A stretch of DNA of 33,694 nucleotides from Allomyces macrogynus ATCC 38327 (Eukaryota; Blastocladiomycota; Blastocladiomycetes; Blastocladiales; Blastocladiaceae): NCBI GenBank assembly GCA_000151295.1, contig GG745328.1:2207257-2240950 (forward strand). The letters run 5' to 3'. The position numbers and the translations under genes were made by a program. The first letter of the stretch is position 1. Each line of letters begins with the position of its first letter. Below, piece by piece: positions 9,312 to 19,229 of the stretch. The notes below the pieces were generated by a model, which was given only the letters and a program-made list of their open reading frames with translations, was not told the DNA's origin and searched no databases.

Positions 9312-9639
9312 TTTTGGTGTTTTTCGTCTTCTTGCAGCGGGTTGGGAGGGAATGCTGCTCAACCAGCGGGCAGACCAGTGAATGCCGATTGCGCCGGCGT
9401 GGCAAGACGCGACTTGGTCGGAGCGTCGTGGGGAGACAGTTTGGCCATCAAAACGTGATCATGATGAAAACAACTGTTCTGTCTCCCCATCCACCGCAAC
9501 ACCTCCTTTGCTTGCTTCCCGTTTGCTGGGTCCCTCGTTGGCCGCCAGCCGTTGCCATCGTCCAGACCACTTCGTCGCGCCCGACTGCCACCACTCTGGG
9601 CAACTCGAGCAATCCAGCGCGCGCAACCATTTTTGGGCC
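9312..9639. promoter_or_regulatory. Bidirectional promoter region between the two ATP23 genes
   Basis: 328 bp between divergent starts of paralogues, so both copies may share control elements. No ATG-led extension of either gene is needed. No motif identified. Confidence 0.5.
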
Positions 9640-10536
9640 ATGAACATGGCAGCCAACGACCCACGCGAGTCGAGCGCAGGAGCAGGAACAGCAACAGCAG
9701 GCGACCAGCAGTCGCAGCGGGACATGGGCGCCTTTGAAGCATGGCGGACCAAGCTGACCAGGATGACGGGCCTCGGTCTGTCCGACGAGGAGCGCGTAAA
9801 GGTCGAGGCCGAGCGCGCCGCTGCGACGGCCGAGGAGCAGTACCGAACCTGCGAAAAGTGGAAAAACCACATGATTCGGCACAGTACGAATTGATTGCGA
9901 AACGACAGTAGCTTCACGATCACGGTGCTGATTGCCAGCGCTTGCGATCGACGTAGGCCCCATTGTCAAGTTCCTGATGCAGCACCTCGAGGCCGCCGGG
10001 TGCGGGTTCTCGCGCAAGCACTTCATTTGCCAGCCGTGCGATCCGACGCGGTCCGGTGGATTCAGTCCAGAATACGGCGTACGTTCTACTCGCATCGCGG
10101 GGAGGTCATCGCTGGTCTGCTCGTTCGCTCGTGGTCCCGACCCCCTCCACTCACCCACCACCGCTCCGTCCTCCAGGTCGTCCTGTGCGAGAACCAGCTC
10201 GTCTCCAAGGCGCACGTCGAAGACACCATGGCGCACGAACTGATTCACGCGCTCGACCACTGCCGCGCCAAACTCGACTGGGATAATTGCCTGCATCACG
10301 CCTGCACCGAAATTCGCGCCGCGAGCTTGTCGGGCGACTGCCGGCTCGCCAACGAGTGGCTGCGCGGCAATTTCGGTATCTCCAAACAGCACCAGGCATG
10401 TGTCAAGCGCCGCGCCATCTTGTCGCTGCAGTCGAACCCGAAATGCGCAGGTCCGGGCGTTGCCGAGGAGGCCGTGGCCGAAGTGTGGGCGAGCTGCTTT
10501 GCGGATACCTGGCCGTTTGATGAGATCTACAAGTAG
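9640..10536 (+). CDS. ATP23: Mitochondrial inner-membrane metalloprotease ATP23, copy 2 (three exons)
   Basis: Exons 9640..9883, 9957..10078, 10177..10536 (introns of 73 and 98 nt), giving 241 residues. It has the same motif order as copy 1: CEKWKNHMIRH, SPIVKFLMQHLEAAGCG, CQPC, GGFSPEYG, VVLCENQ, the zinc site HELIH (about residues 142-146) then ALDHCRAKLDWDNC, HACTEIRAASLSGDC, QACVKRRAILSL and VWASCFADTWPF. All catalytic residues are intact. Its first two introns sit at exactly the same sites and phases as in copy 1 (phase 1 just before the NP/SP pair, phase 0 after YG), but the three 3' introns of copy 1 are absent. The N-terminus is hydrophilic and Ala/Gln/Arg-rich with no membrane segment. 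Role as for copy 1; which copy is the true orthologue cannot be told here. Confidence 0.93.
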
Positions 10537-10829
10537 GGCATTGGGGAGCCACTTAGATGGTCGTGCATTGTACCTAGTCAAATTATACACGACTTGCATA
10601 GTCCCATGCCGCGGGCGACAGTTTAGGTTGATTGAAACGATGGTGTATATCCAGTGCGTTGTAGACGAATGTCTCCATCCCCTCATCCCAAGAAATGATT
10701 TGCTCCTCGGCGCTTGTCGCTGGTACTCTGCGCCCCCCACCCTCACCACCCACTCGTGATGCGCCTGCTCGCCCACCTCCAAAACAAAATGTCGGGGCCC
10801 GCTCATTCCACCGCAACCTCGATATCATC
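10537..10829. other. Convergent region ATP23-2 / WD40 gene
   Basis: 293 bp holding the two 3' ends. Nothing else supported. Confidence 0.4.
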
Positions 10830-12463
10830 TCACACGATGGCCCCTGCCGGGAACGACCGGCGGCTCTTCGAGTTGACCTCGTACTCGACGAGTGCATTCT
10901 CGAGACCGATAAACACGCTGCGCGAGTCGGGCGAGAAGGCGAGCCCCGAAAGATGTTGGTCAATGTGCGGCAAGGCGGCACGCACGACTTGACGCGTGTT
11001 GAACGTGCGCGCGTCCACGAAATGCACATTGTTGACATGCTCCGTGAAGGCCAGCAGGTCAATCGAAGCGGACGGCGAGAACTTGACGCATCGCGCCGCG
11101 CCCTTTTCGCTCGGGTACTAAGGGGATGAACAGGTTAGCGGTCAGATAAGGGCGCGAGACGCGACGCGACGCGACGCGCGGCCATGCGGGAATATGTGGA
11201 TAAAGAGCGGGCGTACCTGCTTGGTCACAAACTTGGCTGTCGGCACCGTCGACCGCACATCCCAGACGAGCACAGCGCCGTCCTGGCTTGCAATCGCAAA
11301 CTTTTCCGACGAGTAGTTCCACGAGCAGCTGAACCCAGACGAGCTTCCTGATGCTAGACGCGGAACAAACGCGTCAATTTCGACCCTCACCTGATGGAGA
11401 AGTCGATAGACGTACCTGTCAACGTTGCCGTGCGCTCGTACGACCCGTTGGGCCGCACGTCAAACATGAACACTTGGCTCGTGTCGCCGACCGCCACCAG
11501 CTTGGTCCCGTCGGGGCTCACCGCGGCTAGAGACAAAAGAAGAGCGCGATGAGTCCATCGGTTCTTGAGGCCGTCATTTCGTCGTTACGCACACGTACCG
11601 TGGTTCACGGCGGTGGGGAGCGAAATACTCGCGACGCGCTCCATCGACGGCATGTTGAAGATCTTGATCGACTGGTCGTTGTTGCACACGAGCAGCCGTG
11701 TTTGCCCGTCGTACTTGGTCACGACAAGCGCGTTGTTGATGCACCCGCCCACGGCCGTCGACGAGAACCTGGATCTCAAAGTATTAATCTCGAATTCCGC
11801 CAAACTGGGGCTGCCGAGTCGAAAGAAGGTGAATCTGTACCAGTTGCTGGTCAGCTGCCGCACCATGAGCTGCGATCGTTGGCCGCCAACGACAAGGTAG
11901 CCTTGGCTAAGAATAGCGGACCAGCGCGAGAAACTGTCAGCTTCGGATCGAAACGAGGGAAATGACAGCAACGGTTACGGACCCCGACGTGATGCAAGTT
12001 GGCGGAAACGTCAAATCCTTGAGAATCGGCACGCTCTGGATGGCGGAGAAACTGGTGGTCAGACTCCGTTTTGGCCGAAATGACGGCCAAAACAACGTCA
12101 AAACGTGCCGCTCGCGTCTCGGTGTTGTATAAATGGACGTTGGTGCCATTGACGTAGAGCACTTCTCGCCGTGACGCCGGACAGTTGACGAGGTCGCGCA
12201 GTTGCCTATCGCAATGAAAATGTCCACCAGGTCAAAATGACAATCAGTCGAAACTTACCGGGAGAAAAAAATTCGAGTGCGCTGGCGTACCAGTGCTGAA
12301 TTGTTGACCGAATCGCGTGCCGACGGACTCGGTCCTCGTTCACAAACGCGACATCGTCGCTGAAGCGATGCAAGTCTATTGTCAGGCTCGCCTCCCGATA
12401 TACGGACCCGACTGCCGGTCAGTCGCGAGGAAGAGCGCACCTCACGCACGGTGAAATGGTCAT
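10830..12463 (-). CDS. DUF2415-type WD40 repeat protein
   Basis: Nine exons in transcription order: 12463..12446, 12391..12291, 12205..12097, 12035..11983, 11906..11841, 11768..11599, 11526..11416, 11347..11217, 11117..10830, total 1047 nt and 348 residues. The reading is continuous with the fungal DUF2415 WD40 family: QHWQLRDLVNCP, VLYVNGTNVHLYN, ILKDLTFPPTCITS, GYLVVGGQRSQL, GGCINNALVV, RLLVCNNDQSIKIFNMP, PTAVNHAAVSPDG, LVAVGDTSQVFMFDV, FAIASQDGAVLVWDVR and a last blade ending HLSGLAFSPDSRSVFIGLEN. It is expected to be a beta-propeller scaffold; the cellular role of this family is not established. The 3' six exons are solid. The 18-nt first exon and the 61-nt intron at 12036..12096 are the least certain parts. 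Confidence 0.8.
11153..11178. repeat. GCGAC-type pentanucleotide microsatellite in a WD40-gene intron
   Basis: About five near-perfect copies of GCGAC within the 99-nt intron 11118..11216, lying outside all coding exons. Confidence 0.75.
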
Positions 12464-13265
12464 TTTTTGGCTGGTCTTGTAGGAATGATGAGCAGTCGAG
12501 TCGAAATTTGCGCGTGTTGGCACGCCCAGCAGCAGATTTCGGTCCAAGACGAGCGAGCGTGAAGCGGAGTGCGCTGTATTCCAAACAATATCGACCGGCG
12601 ATATTGTCTACTTTCTGGATGTCCCCTTTTCAATGAGCGGGAACGGCGGTGGGTGGGTGCAGCTCGTGTCGGCTGCAGGTCCAATTCGGTCGGTAAGATG
12701 CCGCGTTGTTTTCGACCTCGGGTCGCTGCTGGACGCTGTCCTAGACAATCTTGCAGCCAGAGCGGGGGGTAGGGAGAAGAGGAGAATTGGCCAGCGGTGT
12801 TGGCTCGAGTAGCGGTGCTTGAAGGCGACCTGGCCCGAGAACACCATGACGATCGTTAGCTGGGAGACCACCTTGCATCCCGCTTTCTCGCTAACACGTG
12901 ACCGCGTCGCAGGTTGGGAGACTGCAGCCGGCGGTTGTGCTGCTTGGCATTGCATTTCCGACCCTTGATTGCGGTCGGCTATAAGCGGACGATGAAAGGT
13001 GCCAATGCTAGCATCTGATTTGCTTGCACGGGTCACAGCCGTACTCGAAGCTGAAGCGGCAGACAAACTTGTCACCCTCACCTGCCAGACCCGCGCAGAG
13101 TGTCATCAATCGTTCTCGTTCTATTGAGCAGCGCAACGGCGGAACGTGGAGAAGGCAAGAAGATAGTCCACACATCTACTCCCAGTAATACGCCAGATCC
13201 TCTAAACGGTGCAACCAGACAACGACAAATAACATGGTGAGCACGACTGCGCTGCCGCGGTTCAA
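12464..13265. promoter_or_regulatory. WD40-gene upstream region and CFAP100 3' region
   Basis: 802 bp with only short frames that lack an ATG or family likeness. It should contain the WD40-gene promoter. An open minus frame at 12608..13081 was considered and not accepted. Confidence 0.4.
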
Positions 13266-15489
13266 TCAAATTGAGCCCAAAGACGTGCCTTCCTCCTTGT
13301 TCTTGTTGTCTTGCGTTCTCTTCTTCTTCTTTTGCGGTGGCGCCGACCGGAACATGACCGGCTTGCCCGTCTACATCGGACAGCACGAGTGAGGGGGCCG
13401 CTCCCAAAAAGCTAGCTCAACTGCTCAAAAGCCTACCTTCTTCTTGACGGGGGCGCGGGCTCGCTCGAGGGCGCGCTGAATCCGCTCCTCCTGGATGAGC
13501 CGCTGCGCGTCCATCTTCTCCTCGCGCAACCGCTGCCGCCGCTCCTTGTCCTTGAGCCGCTCCGCACGCTCCACCTTATCGGCAGGCATGAGCTCGATCG
13601 CCTCAAACAGCTGCTCGAGCCGGTTCTCAATTGACGTGAGCATTTGCAGTGTCGAAATGTTGGTGTCGGCGTCGCCGAGGCACTTGCGGTAGACTTCCTT
13701 GACCTTGACGTTGAGCTCGGCAAGAATCTTTTCCTGGTCGGCCTCGCTGAGCGACGACGTGAAGAATCTAAATGTGGAGGAGCAGCGGTAACAACAATGA
13801 GATGCACCCTCGAATGAAAACCTTCACGACTTACTTGGCCTTCTCCTCGAGCTGGTGCGCCTTGTCCTCCTCCTTGGCAATCGCGGCCTTGAGAAACTCG
13901 ATTTGCTGGCGCAAACTCTCCGTCTCTTGGTCCATTCGCTTCTCCGTTTCCTGAATCTTGACCTTGAGCTCTTCGAGCGTCTCCTCGGTCTCTTGCGAGT
14001 TTTGGATCAGCGCGAGATTGTTTTCCTCGAGCTCGGCAAACAGGTCGAGCAGCTGCTGCGGTGACGAGAAATAGAGCGGCGGCACCTCCTCTTCGTCCTC
14101 CTCGTCGTCGTCGCCATCGTCCGAGTTGCCCACGGGCGAGTTGGCCGTCGTCGTTTGCGCCGTGTCGTCCTCGTCGACCTTGCGGCCAAACTGCACCTTG
14201 GTCCGGTTCGACACGGTCTTGCGCGCCGACTTTTCTTTCCCTGCAACCGGGCCAAAGAAGGGGGGTCAGTTTCGTATCGTGCACCCTTACTCCATGGATG
14301 CCTGTTCCCAATCCGACGCCGTACTTGCGTCCTCGACCTTTTCCTTGCGCTTCTCCTGCCGCTGCTTTTGCTGGTGTTGCGCCAGCCACTCGGGCGGCGT
14401 GAGCTTTTCGAGAAACTCGCGGTACCGCTGGTAGTCCTTGAGCTGGTCCTCGTTCTTGGACATTTCCGACCGGATCGTCATCATCTGCGTGTTGAGTTTC
14501 TTGATTTCCGACACCTTTTCAAGCTTGGCCTTGGTCTCGGCCTCGGCCCTACAAATTTACAGCCAAGGGAGTCAGGTGGAGAAGCACCGCAATCAGGAGA
14601 GAAATGCAAATGAGCAAACCGTTTGATGGCCTCGACCGAGTTCTTGTCGTTTTCCTTGAGAAACGCGTCAAACTTGGCCGCGTCCTCTTCGAGACTGCGC
14701 TCGTCGTCGAGCAGCTTCTGCTCCTCGGCTTGCGCGATCTGCTCGAGTTTCTTGATCTCGTCCTTTTTCACGCCGAGAGAAAACTGCAGCAGGAACATTT
14801 CGCGCTTCTTGGAGACAAAGTCGTGCAGATTCTCCTTGCCCAGCTGGCGGTCTACCGGTCAGCGTTGTGCACAATCAGCTCACATGAGAGCGATCCATAG
14901 CTAAGCGCGTCGTTGCCTCACCTTTCGACTGCTGGCTGATCAAGATGGCGTCGGCATCCTTCTTGGTCTTGAGCTTATCAAACATGCGCTGCGTCTCGTC
15001 GTCCTCCTCGGCCAGCAAGCTCTTGAAGTTGCGCCGGTGCGACGCCCTGGGCTCGTACAGGTTCGTGCGCTGCCGCGACCCCGACGACCCCTAGTATCGG
15101 GCAGGAGATGGTTGGTACACTCGACATGTGTGCTGCCGCTGCGAGGGTGCGCACCTCGCGCGTCGAGACGCCCGGTGACGGCGAATTGCGCAGCGAAAAC
15201 ACTTCATCGTCGGTCGGCATGCGAAACGGGTTGTCGTGGTCGGAGCCGGGACGCGCAAGCTTATGCCCCCGGCCGCGGCCTGGGCCCATGGCGCCGGCCG
15301 GCGCTGAGCTAGGGCTACCGGCTCCGGGCAGCCGTGGAAGACGCAGCGCGGGCGGGTCTCCTGCTTTGGTCGCCTATACCATTCGTGACGGCACCGGCGT
15401 CAGCTTTTGGCCGTGATGCTGGACCCAAGAGGCTAGTTTATAGCTCTGGTTACATTTGCCACTGGCGAGGTGGTTGCGAGCGAGGTCAT
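13266..15489 (-). CDS. CFAP100: CFAP100 (CCDC37/MIA1), axonemal inner-arm dynein regulator
   Basis: Eight exons in transcription order: 15489..15454, 15373..15155, 15090..14922, 14851..14620, 14548..14325, 14240..13835, 13767..13437, 13370..13266, giving 573 residues (human about 611). Diagnostic stretches: MPTDDEVFSLRN near the N-terminus; the DUF4200 coiled coil KKREMFLLQFSLGVKKDEIKK, AQAEEQKLLDDERSLEEDAAKFDAFLKENDK and SVEAIKRAEAETKAKLEKV; IKKLNTQMMTIRSEMSK; YREFLEKLTPPEWL; an acidic loop; then further coiled coil, and a C-terminal GKPVMFRSAPP. FAP100 with FAP73 forms the MIA complex at the base of the I1 inner dynein arm and controls its phosphorylation, so this organism makes a motile flagellum. 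All phases close. The first exon (12 residues) and the Pro-rich N-terminus are inferred only from splice signals; ATG 15289 is the fallback start. Confidence 0.88.
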
Positions 15490-15917
15490 GCTGGAGTCAT
15501 GGATTTTGTTGGCGGCTATGGCTGGGCTGGTGCGGTTGGTGGGAGGGCGACCGTCGCGCCGGGTGGTTGGTGAAGTTGCGAGTGCCCGCAGCTGAGAATG
15601 CGACGCCTTGCTCGAAGTGTTGACAATTCCGCTGGTGATCGTTGCCGGTTACACGTCGCCAACGGTTGTCGACAGTCCGGGAGAGAGGAATAATCGACGC
15701 GGTCACGTTGTCATGAATCGAACGTTGATCATGATCCAGCTTGCAGAGGCCAATATCTGGCGTTGCTGCGCTTGCAGGACACCCGCCTGGCCTACCGCTC
15801 CTTTGCATGACCCGCGCAACTACTTGCAACTGATTCCAGCCATTCCGCCTCCAAGCCGCGGCACCGTCACCCCGCACCCTCGTTTCTCGCCGGCCGCTGC
15901 CGTGCAGACCGCCGGCC
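15490..15917. promoter_or_regulatory. Divergent promoter region CFAP100 / coiled-coil-FN3 gene
   Basis: 428 bp between two outward starts. A GTTGCC half-site followed by GGTTAC at about 15640 loosely resembles half of an RFX X-box but lacks the second arm, so I do not call it one. Confidence 0.4.
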
Positions 15918-18900
15918 ATGGATTTCAAGGTCGAGCGCACCAAAATTTACACGACCCGCGATGCCGGGATTGCCGCGGCGCTCCGCAGTCGTAGCAGCGC
16001 CGGCCACCATGGCGGAAACGGCAACAACCCGGCCGCGGGCGGCGGGCATGCGCACGTCGGCGGTCCTACAGCATCAGACTTGACCGAGTCGGCCCTCGCG
16101 CATGAACTGGACCGGGTCAAGGGTCTGCTCAAGGAGCGCGAGATCAAGATCCTCAAGGTCAAGGAGGAAAACGCTGTCCTCAAGCAGGTAGGACTGTTGC
16201 GGACATCGTCGACGCAGGGTAACGGTGTGGGCTCACGACTGCTCGCTCGGCCAGATTGAGCGGCGGCACCAGCGTGAACTTGCGGAACTCGAGGAGCGCA
16301 ATGAGGACGCTCCGCGCGTCATTCGCGGGTTCCGCGAGGAGGTGCAAGGGCTCAAGGTGCGCAGTCGTTTTCCGTTTGTTCTGCGCATACTGCGCTAACG
16401 GCCTCATTTCTCGCCCAAAGACCAAACTCAAGGACAGCTACGCGTTCCAGGGCACGCAAGACCGTCGGATCCGGCTGCTCGCCGAACAGCTCGACCAGGC
16501 GAAGACGCGCAATGCCGAATTCGAGACCATTGTCGCACAGCAGGATCTGCGCGTGCGCGCCGAGCTCCAGTCGGAGATTGACGACGTCAAGCGCAACATC
16601 TCGGAAAAGGAGATGATTTGCCACGTTCGTGCTCTCATTCTGATCCACCACTGTCGCGCGACAAGGGCTCGACCAATCTCGTTTTGCACCTCCGTAGGAA
16701 GTCAACCGGCGCTGCGAGCTCATGGAGAAGAACTTCATGACCGAAAGCCGTAATTTGCGCATGAAGATCCAGGCCCTCGAGCACGAAAACATGCTATTCA
16801 AGGACAAGATTGAGGCATTGGAGAGCACGGTCCGAGTGCGTCTTGGTTTTCGTCATCACTCTCTGCTCCGTGATCTGCGCTTGACTGACTTGACTAGGAA
16901 AGGGACAAGGAGATTGCGTCCTTGTCGATCTACAAGTACAATGCGCTGCATCGCAAACCCGAGCCGTGCAAGTTATGCCGAAAGCGCCAGTTCGAGGAGC
17001 GCGAGGCGCAACGCCGGCAGGCGATCTTGGGTCCGTTAATTTGCATTTTGGCTTGGCGTGCTCCACAGCCGTCTCTGACACTGCTCCACCTCGTCACATA
17101 GCCGCGATGCCCCGCTTGCTCAAGCCCGAGGCGACGGTCGTGTCGGCGACGGGCATTTCCGTTTCGATCAACTTGCCGCCGGTTACGTCGACGTGCAACT
17201 ACGACCGCGCCGTCTTGGAGTGCAGCTTGCAGCCCGACTTTGGCGAGGTCGAAGAGTACGAGCTGAGCCCGGGTGAGCACGTGTCGGTGCCCGTGATGCA
17301 CCTTCCCGTGGGCCAGTACTGTTACCTGCGTGTCGCGGCCTCGTACCAAGAGTTCGCCGCGGACCCGTCCGAGCCTGAGGTGGTGCTCGTTGGTACGATC
17401 CCCTTTTGGCGCCTTTCTTCACTACCTTCGTGAAATGATGCTCACTTTCGTTCACTTCACCAGATGTCTTGCCGAATCCACCACCAGCACCCGACATCTC
17501 CTTCCAGCTCAACTCGCCGAGCATCACCGTCAAGATGAACGAGACCCTCGAACCGTCGGGCGGCACGCCAGTGCACATGTTCCGGCTGTACCACTCGATC
17601 AACGGCACCGATTTTTTCCTGCAAAAGGAGCTCGTGGTGGACCACGACCCGTCATCACCTGCTGCGGCGAGCGATTCGGCCACCAGCACTGCGTCTGAGC
17701 TGTCCTCGATCAAGCGCACCACGTTCACCGATACCTCCCCCGCGATCGCCGTCTCGCACTGGTACGCCGTGTCGGCCATTAACCATCTCGGCGAGTCTCC
17801 GCGGTCGCCCGCAGCAGGTCCCGTCATTCTCGACTTTGCACCAACACGGCCCGACGCGCCGGCCGTCCGGCGGCACGGGTCGCACAGCGTGCAAGTGTCG
17901 CTCGCTCCGCCGCCATCGCGCGGCGAGTCAGACGTGTTGCGGTACCAGATTGCGTACCATCCCGTCGGGCAACCGGACGCAGGCACCGTGTTTGAGGTGA
18001 GTGCGCGGTCGTTCGGACCCAACGGAGCCGGGTCGGTCGTGATCGAGGACTTGCAACTCGGCGAGGCCTACGTGTTTGCGGTTGCAGCGGGGAACGCGGT
18101 CGGGTGGAGTGACCTGAGCGCGTATTCGCACGAGGTTCAGCTGGGTACGTGGATCGCTTGCATGTCGCGTTCATCCAGCAAGCACTCACTCTGCGCCGCT
18201 ACCTCCGACAGAAAACATGCTCCCGGTCCCGCCGAGCCCGCAATGCATTATCCTCTCGCCCAATCTCGTGCGGTGCCTCTTGTACGCGGCCAACGAGCAC
18301 GAACAATGCCCGCCGCACACGGGGTATAAGCTGTGGATCGCGCAGACGCACACGCTGGCCGACAATGCCGTGTACTGCCCGTTTGTTCCGGCGCAGCCCA
18401 ACATGCCGTCCGAGTACATGCTCGAGAATCTCGAGCCGGGCGGCAATTACTGGATTTCCGCCTCGCTCGTCGGCGTGGGCCAGGAGAGCGCGCTCAGCGC
18501 GCCCGTATGGGTGTGCCTCGCGTGTTCGTATCTTTCTTTGCTTCTCGCGGCTCTGGCTTCGTATCGAGATGCTCACGACACTCTCAACTCCCCGAATTAG
18601 CGGCGATCCCGTTGCCACAGACGCCGGCTCCACCCAGCCGTCCAAGCACCGCAGCACGTCCACCACCCGCCGTGCGGTCAACACCTCCACCGACCACGCT
18701 CAACCGCGCGTCATCACGGTCAATCGACTTGACGGTCGCGCAACGCATCAACAACCTGTTCCGCGGCAACCCAGCATTTGCCGTGCCTGACGACGTCAAG
18801 GCGCAGGCCGAGGCCAATGGGATCCAAGTGATTGTCAACAACGGGTACACGTCGCCAACCAGTTTCTACCGGCGTGCGAGTGTCGAGGCGCCGCCGCCGC

Positions 18901-19229
18901 AGGGCGCGTCGGGGTCGCGCAAGGACTTGGCCACGGTGCACCACAGCGGTAGTGTCGTGTTGGGCACGTCGACGGGCGGGCTCGCGCATGCGGGCAGTTT
19001 GCACGGCGCGCCCACGGGAATATTGGGTGGCGGATTCGAGGCGGCCATGGCCGCATCGGGACCTAATGTGAGCGGGAATGGCGGGAGGTTGGGTGGTGGA
19101 CTGCATCCGCCCGGGAGCGGTGGGGACCGTCGCCGTGTGTCGAATGTCGCGCTCGCGCCGGGATCGAAACGGGGTGGGAATATTGGAAAGCGCGCGGCGA
19201 GCCGGTCCAACTTGGCGCAGATGCACTGA
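15918..19229 (+). CDS. Coiled-coil protein with four fibronectin type III-like domains, candidate flagellar protein
   Basis: Nine exons: 15918..16187, 16255..16356, 16421..16624, 16698..16835, 16898..17030, 17102..17392, 17464..18144, 18212..18523, 18601..19229, giving 919 residues. Residues 1-90 include a His/Gly-rich linker; about 65-255 are charged coiled coil (HELDRVKGLLKEREIKILK, LLAEQLDQAKTR, LRMKIQALEHENMLFKDKI). A Cys pair, CKLC, at about 262-265 ends the coil. Then come four FN3-like beta-sandwiches at about 285-380, 383-490, 491-606 and 607-707, with typical strand ends such as CYLRVAAS, WYAVSAINHLGESP, YVFAVAAGNAVGWS and YWISASLVGVGQES. The C-terminal 200 residues are Pro/Ser/Gly-rich and disordered. 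I do not recognise a named family. The head-to-head position with CFAP100 and the architecture suggest a microtubule or axoneme role; that is inference. Intron phases all close; the last donor (GTTCGT at 18524) is unusual. Confidence 0.78.

Noticed and set aside
11585..11971. Open frame running through 11769..11840 as coding
   Set aside because: The 72-nt segment has GTACAG and GATCCAG ends and interrupts the conserved GGQ...GGxINN spacing, so it is taken as an in-frame intron. RNA data could reverse this.
12608..13081. 157-codon minus frame between the WD40 gene and CFAP100
   Set aside because: No ATG at its start, no recognisable domain and no splice support; treated as intergenic.
15600..15700. 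RFX X-box in the CFAP100 divergent promoter
   Set aside because: Only a GTTGCC half-site with a poor second arm; not enough to call.
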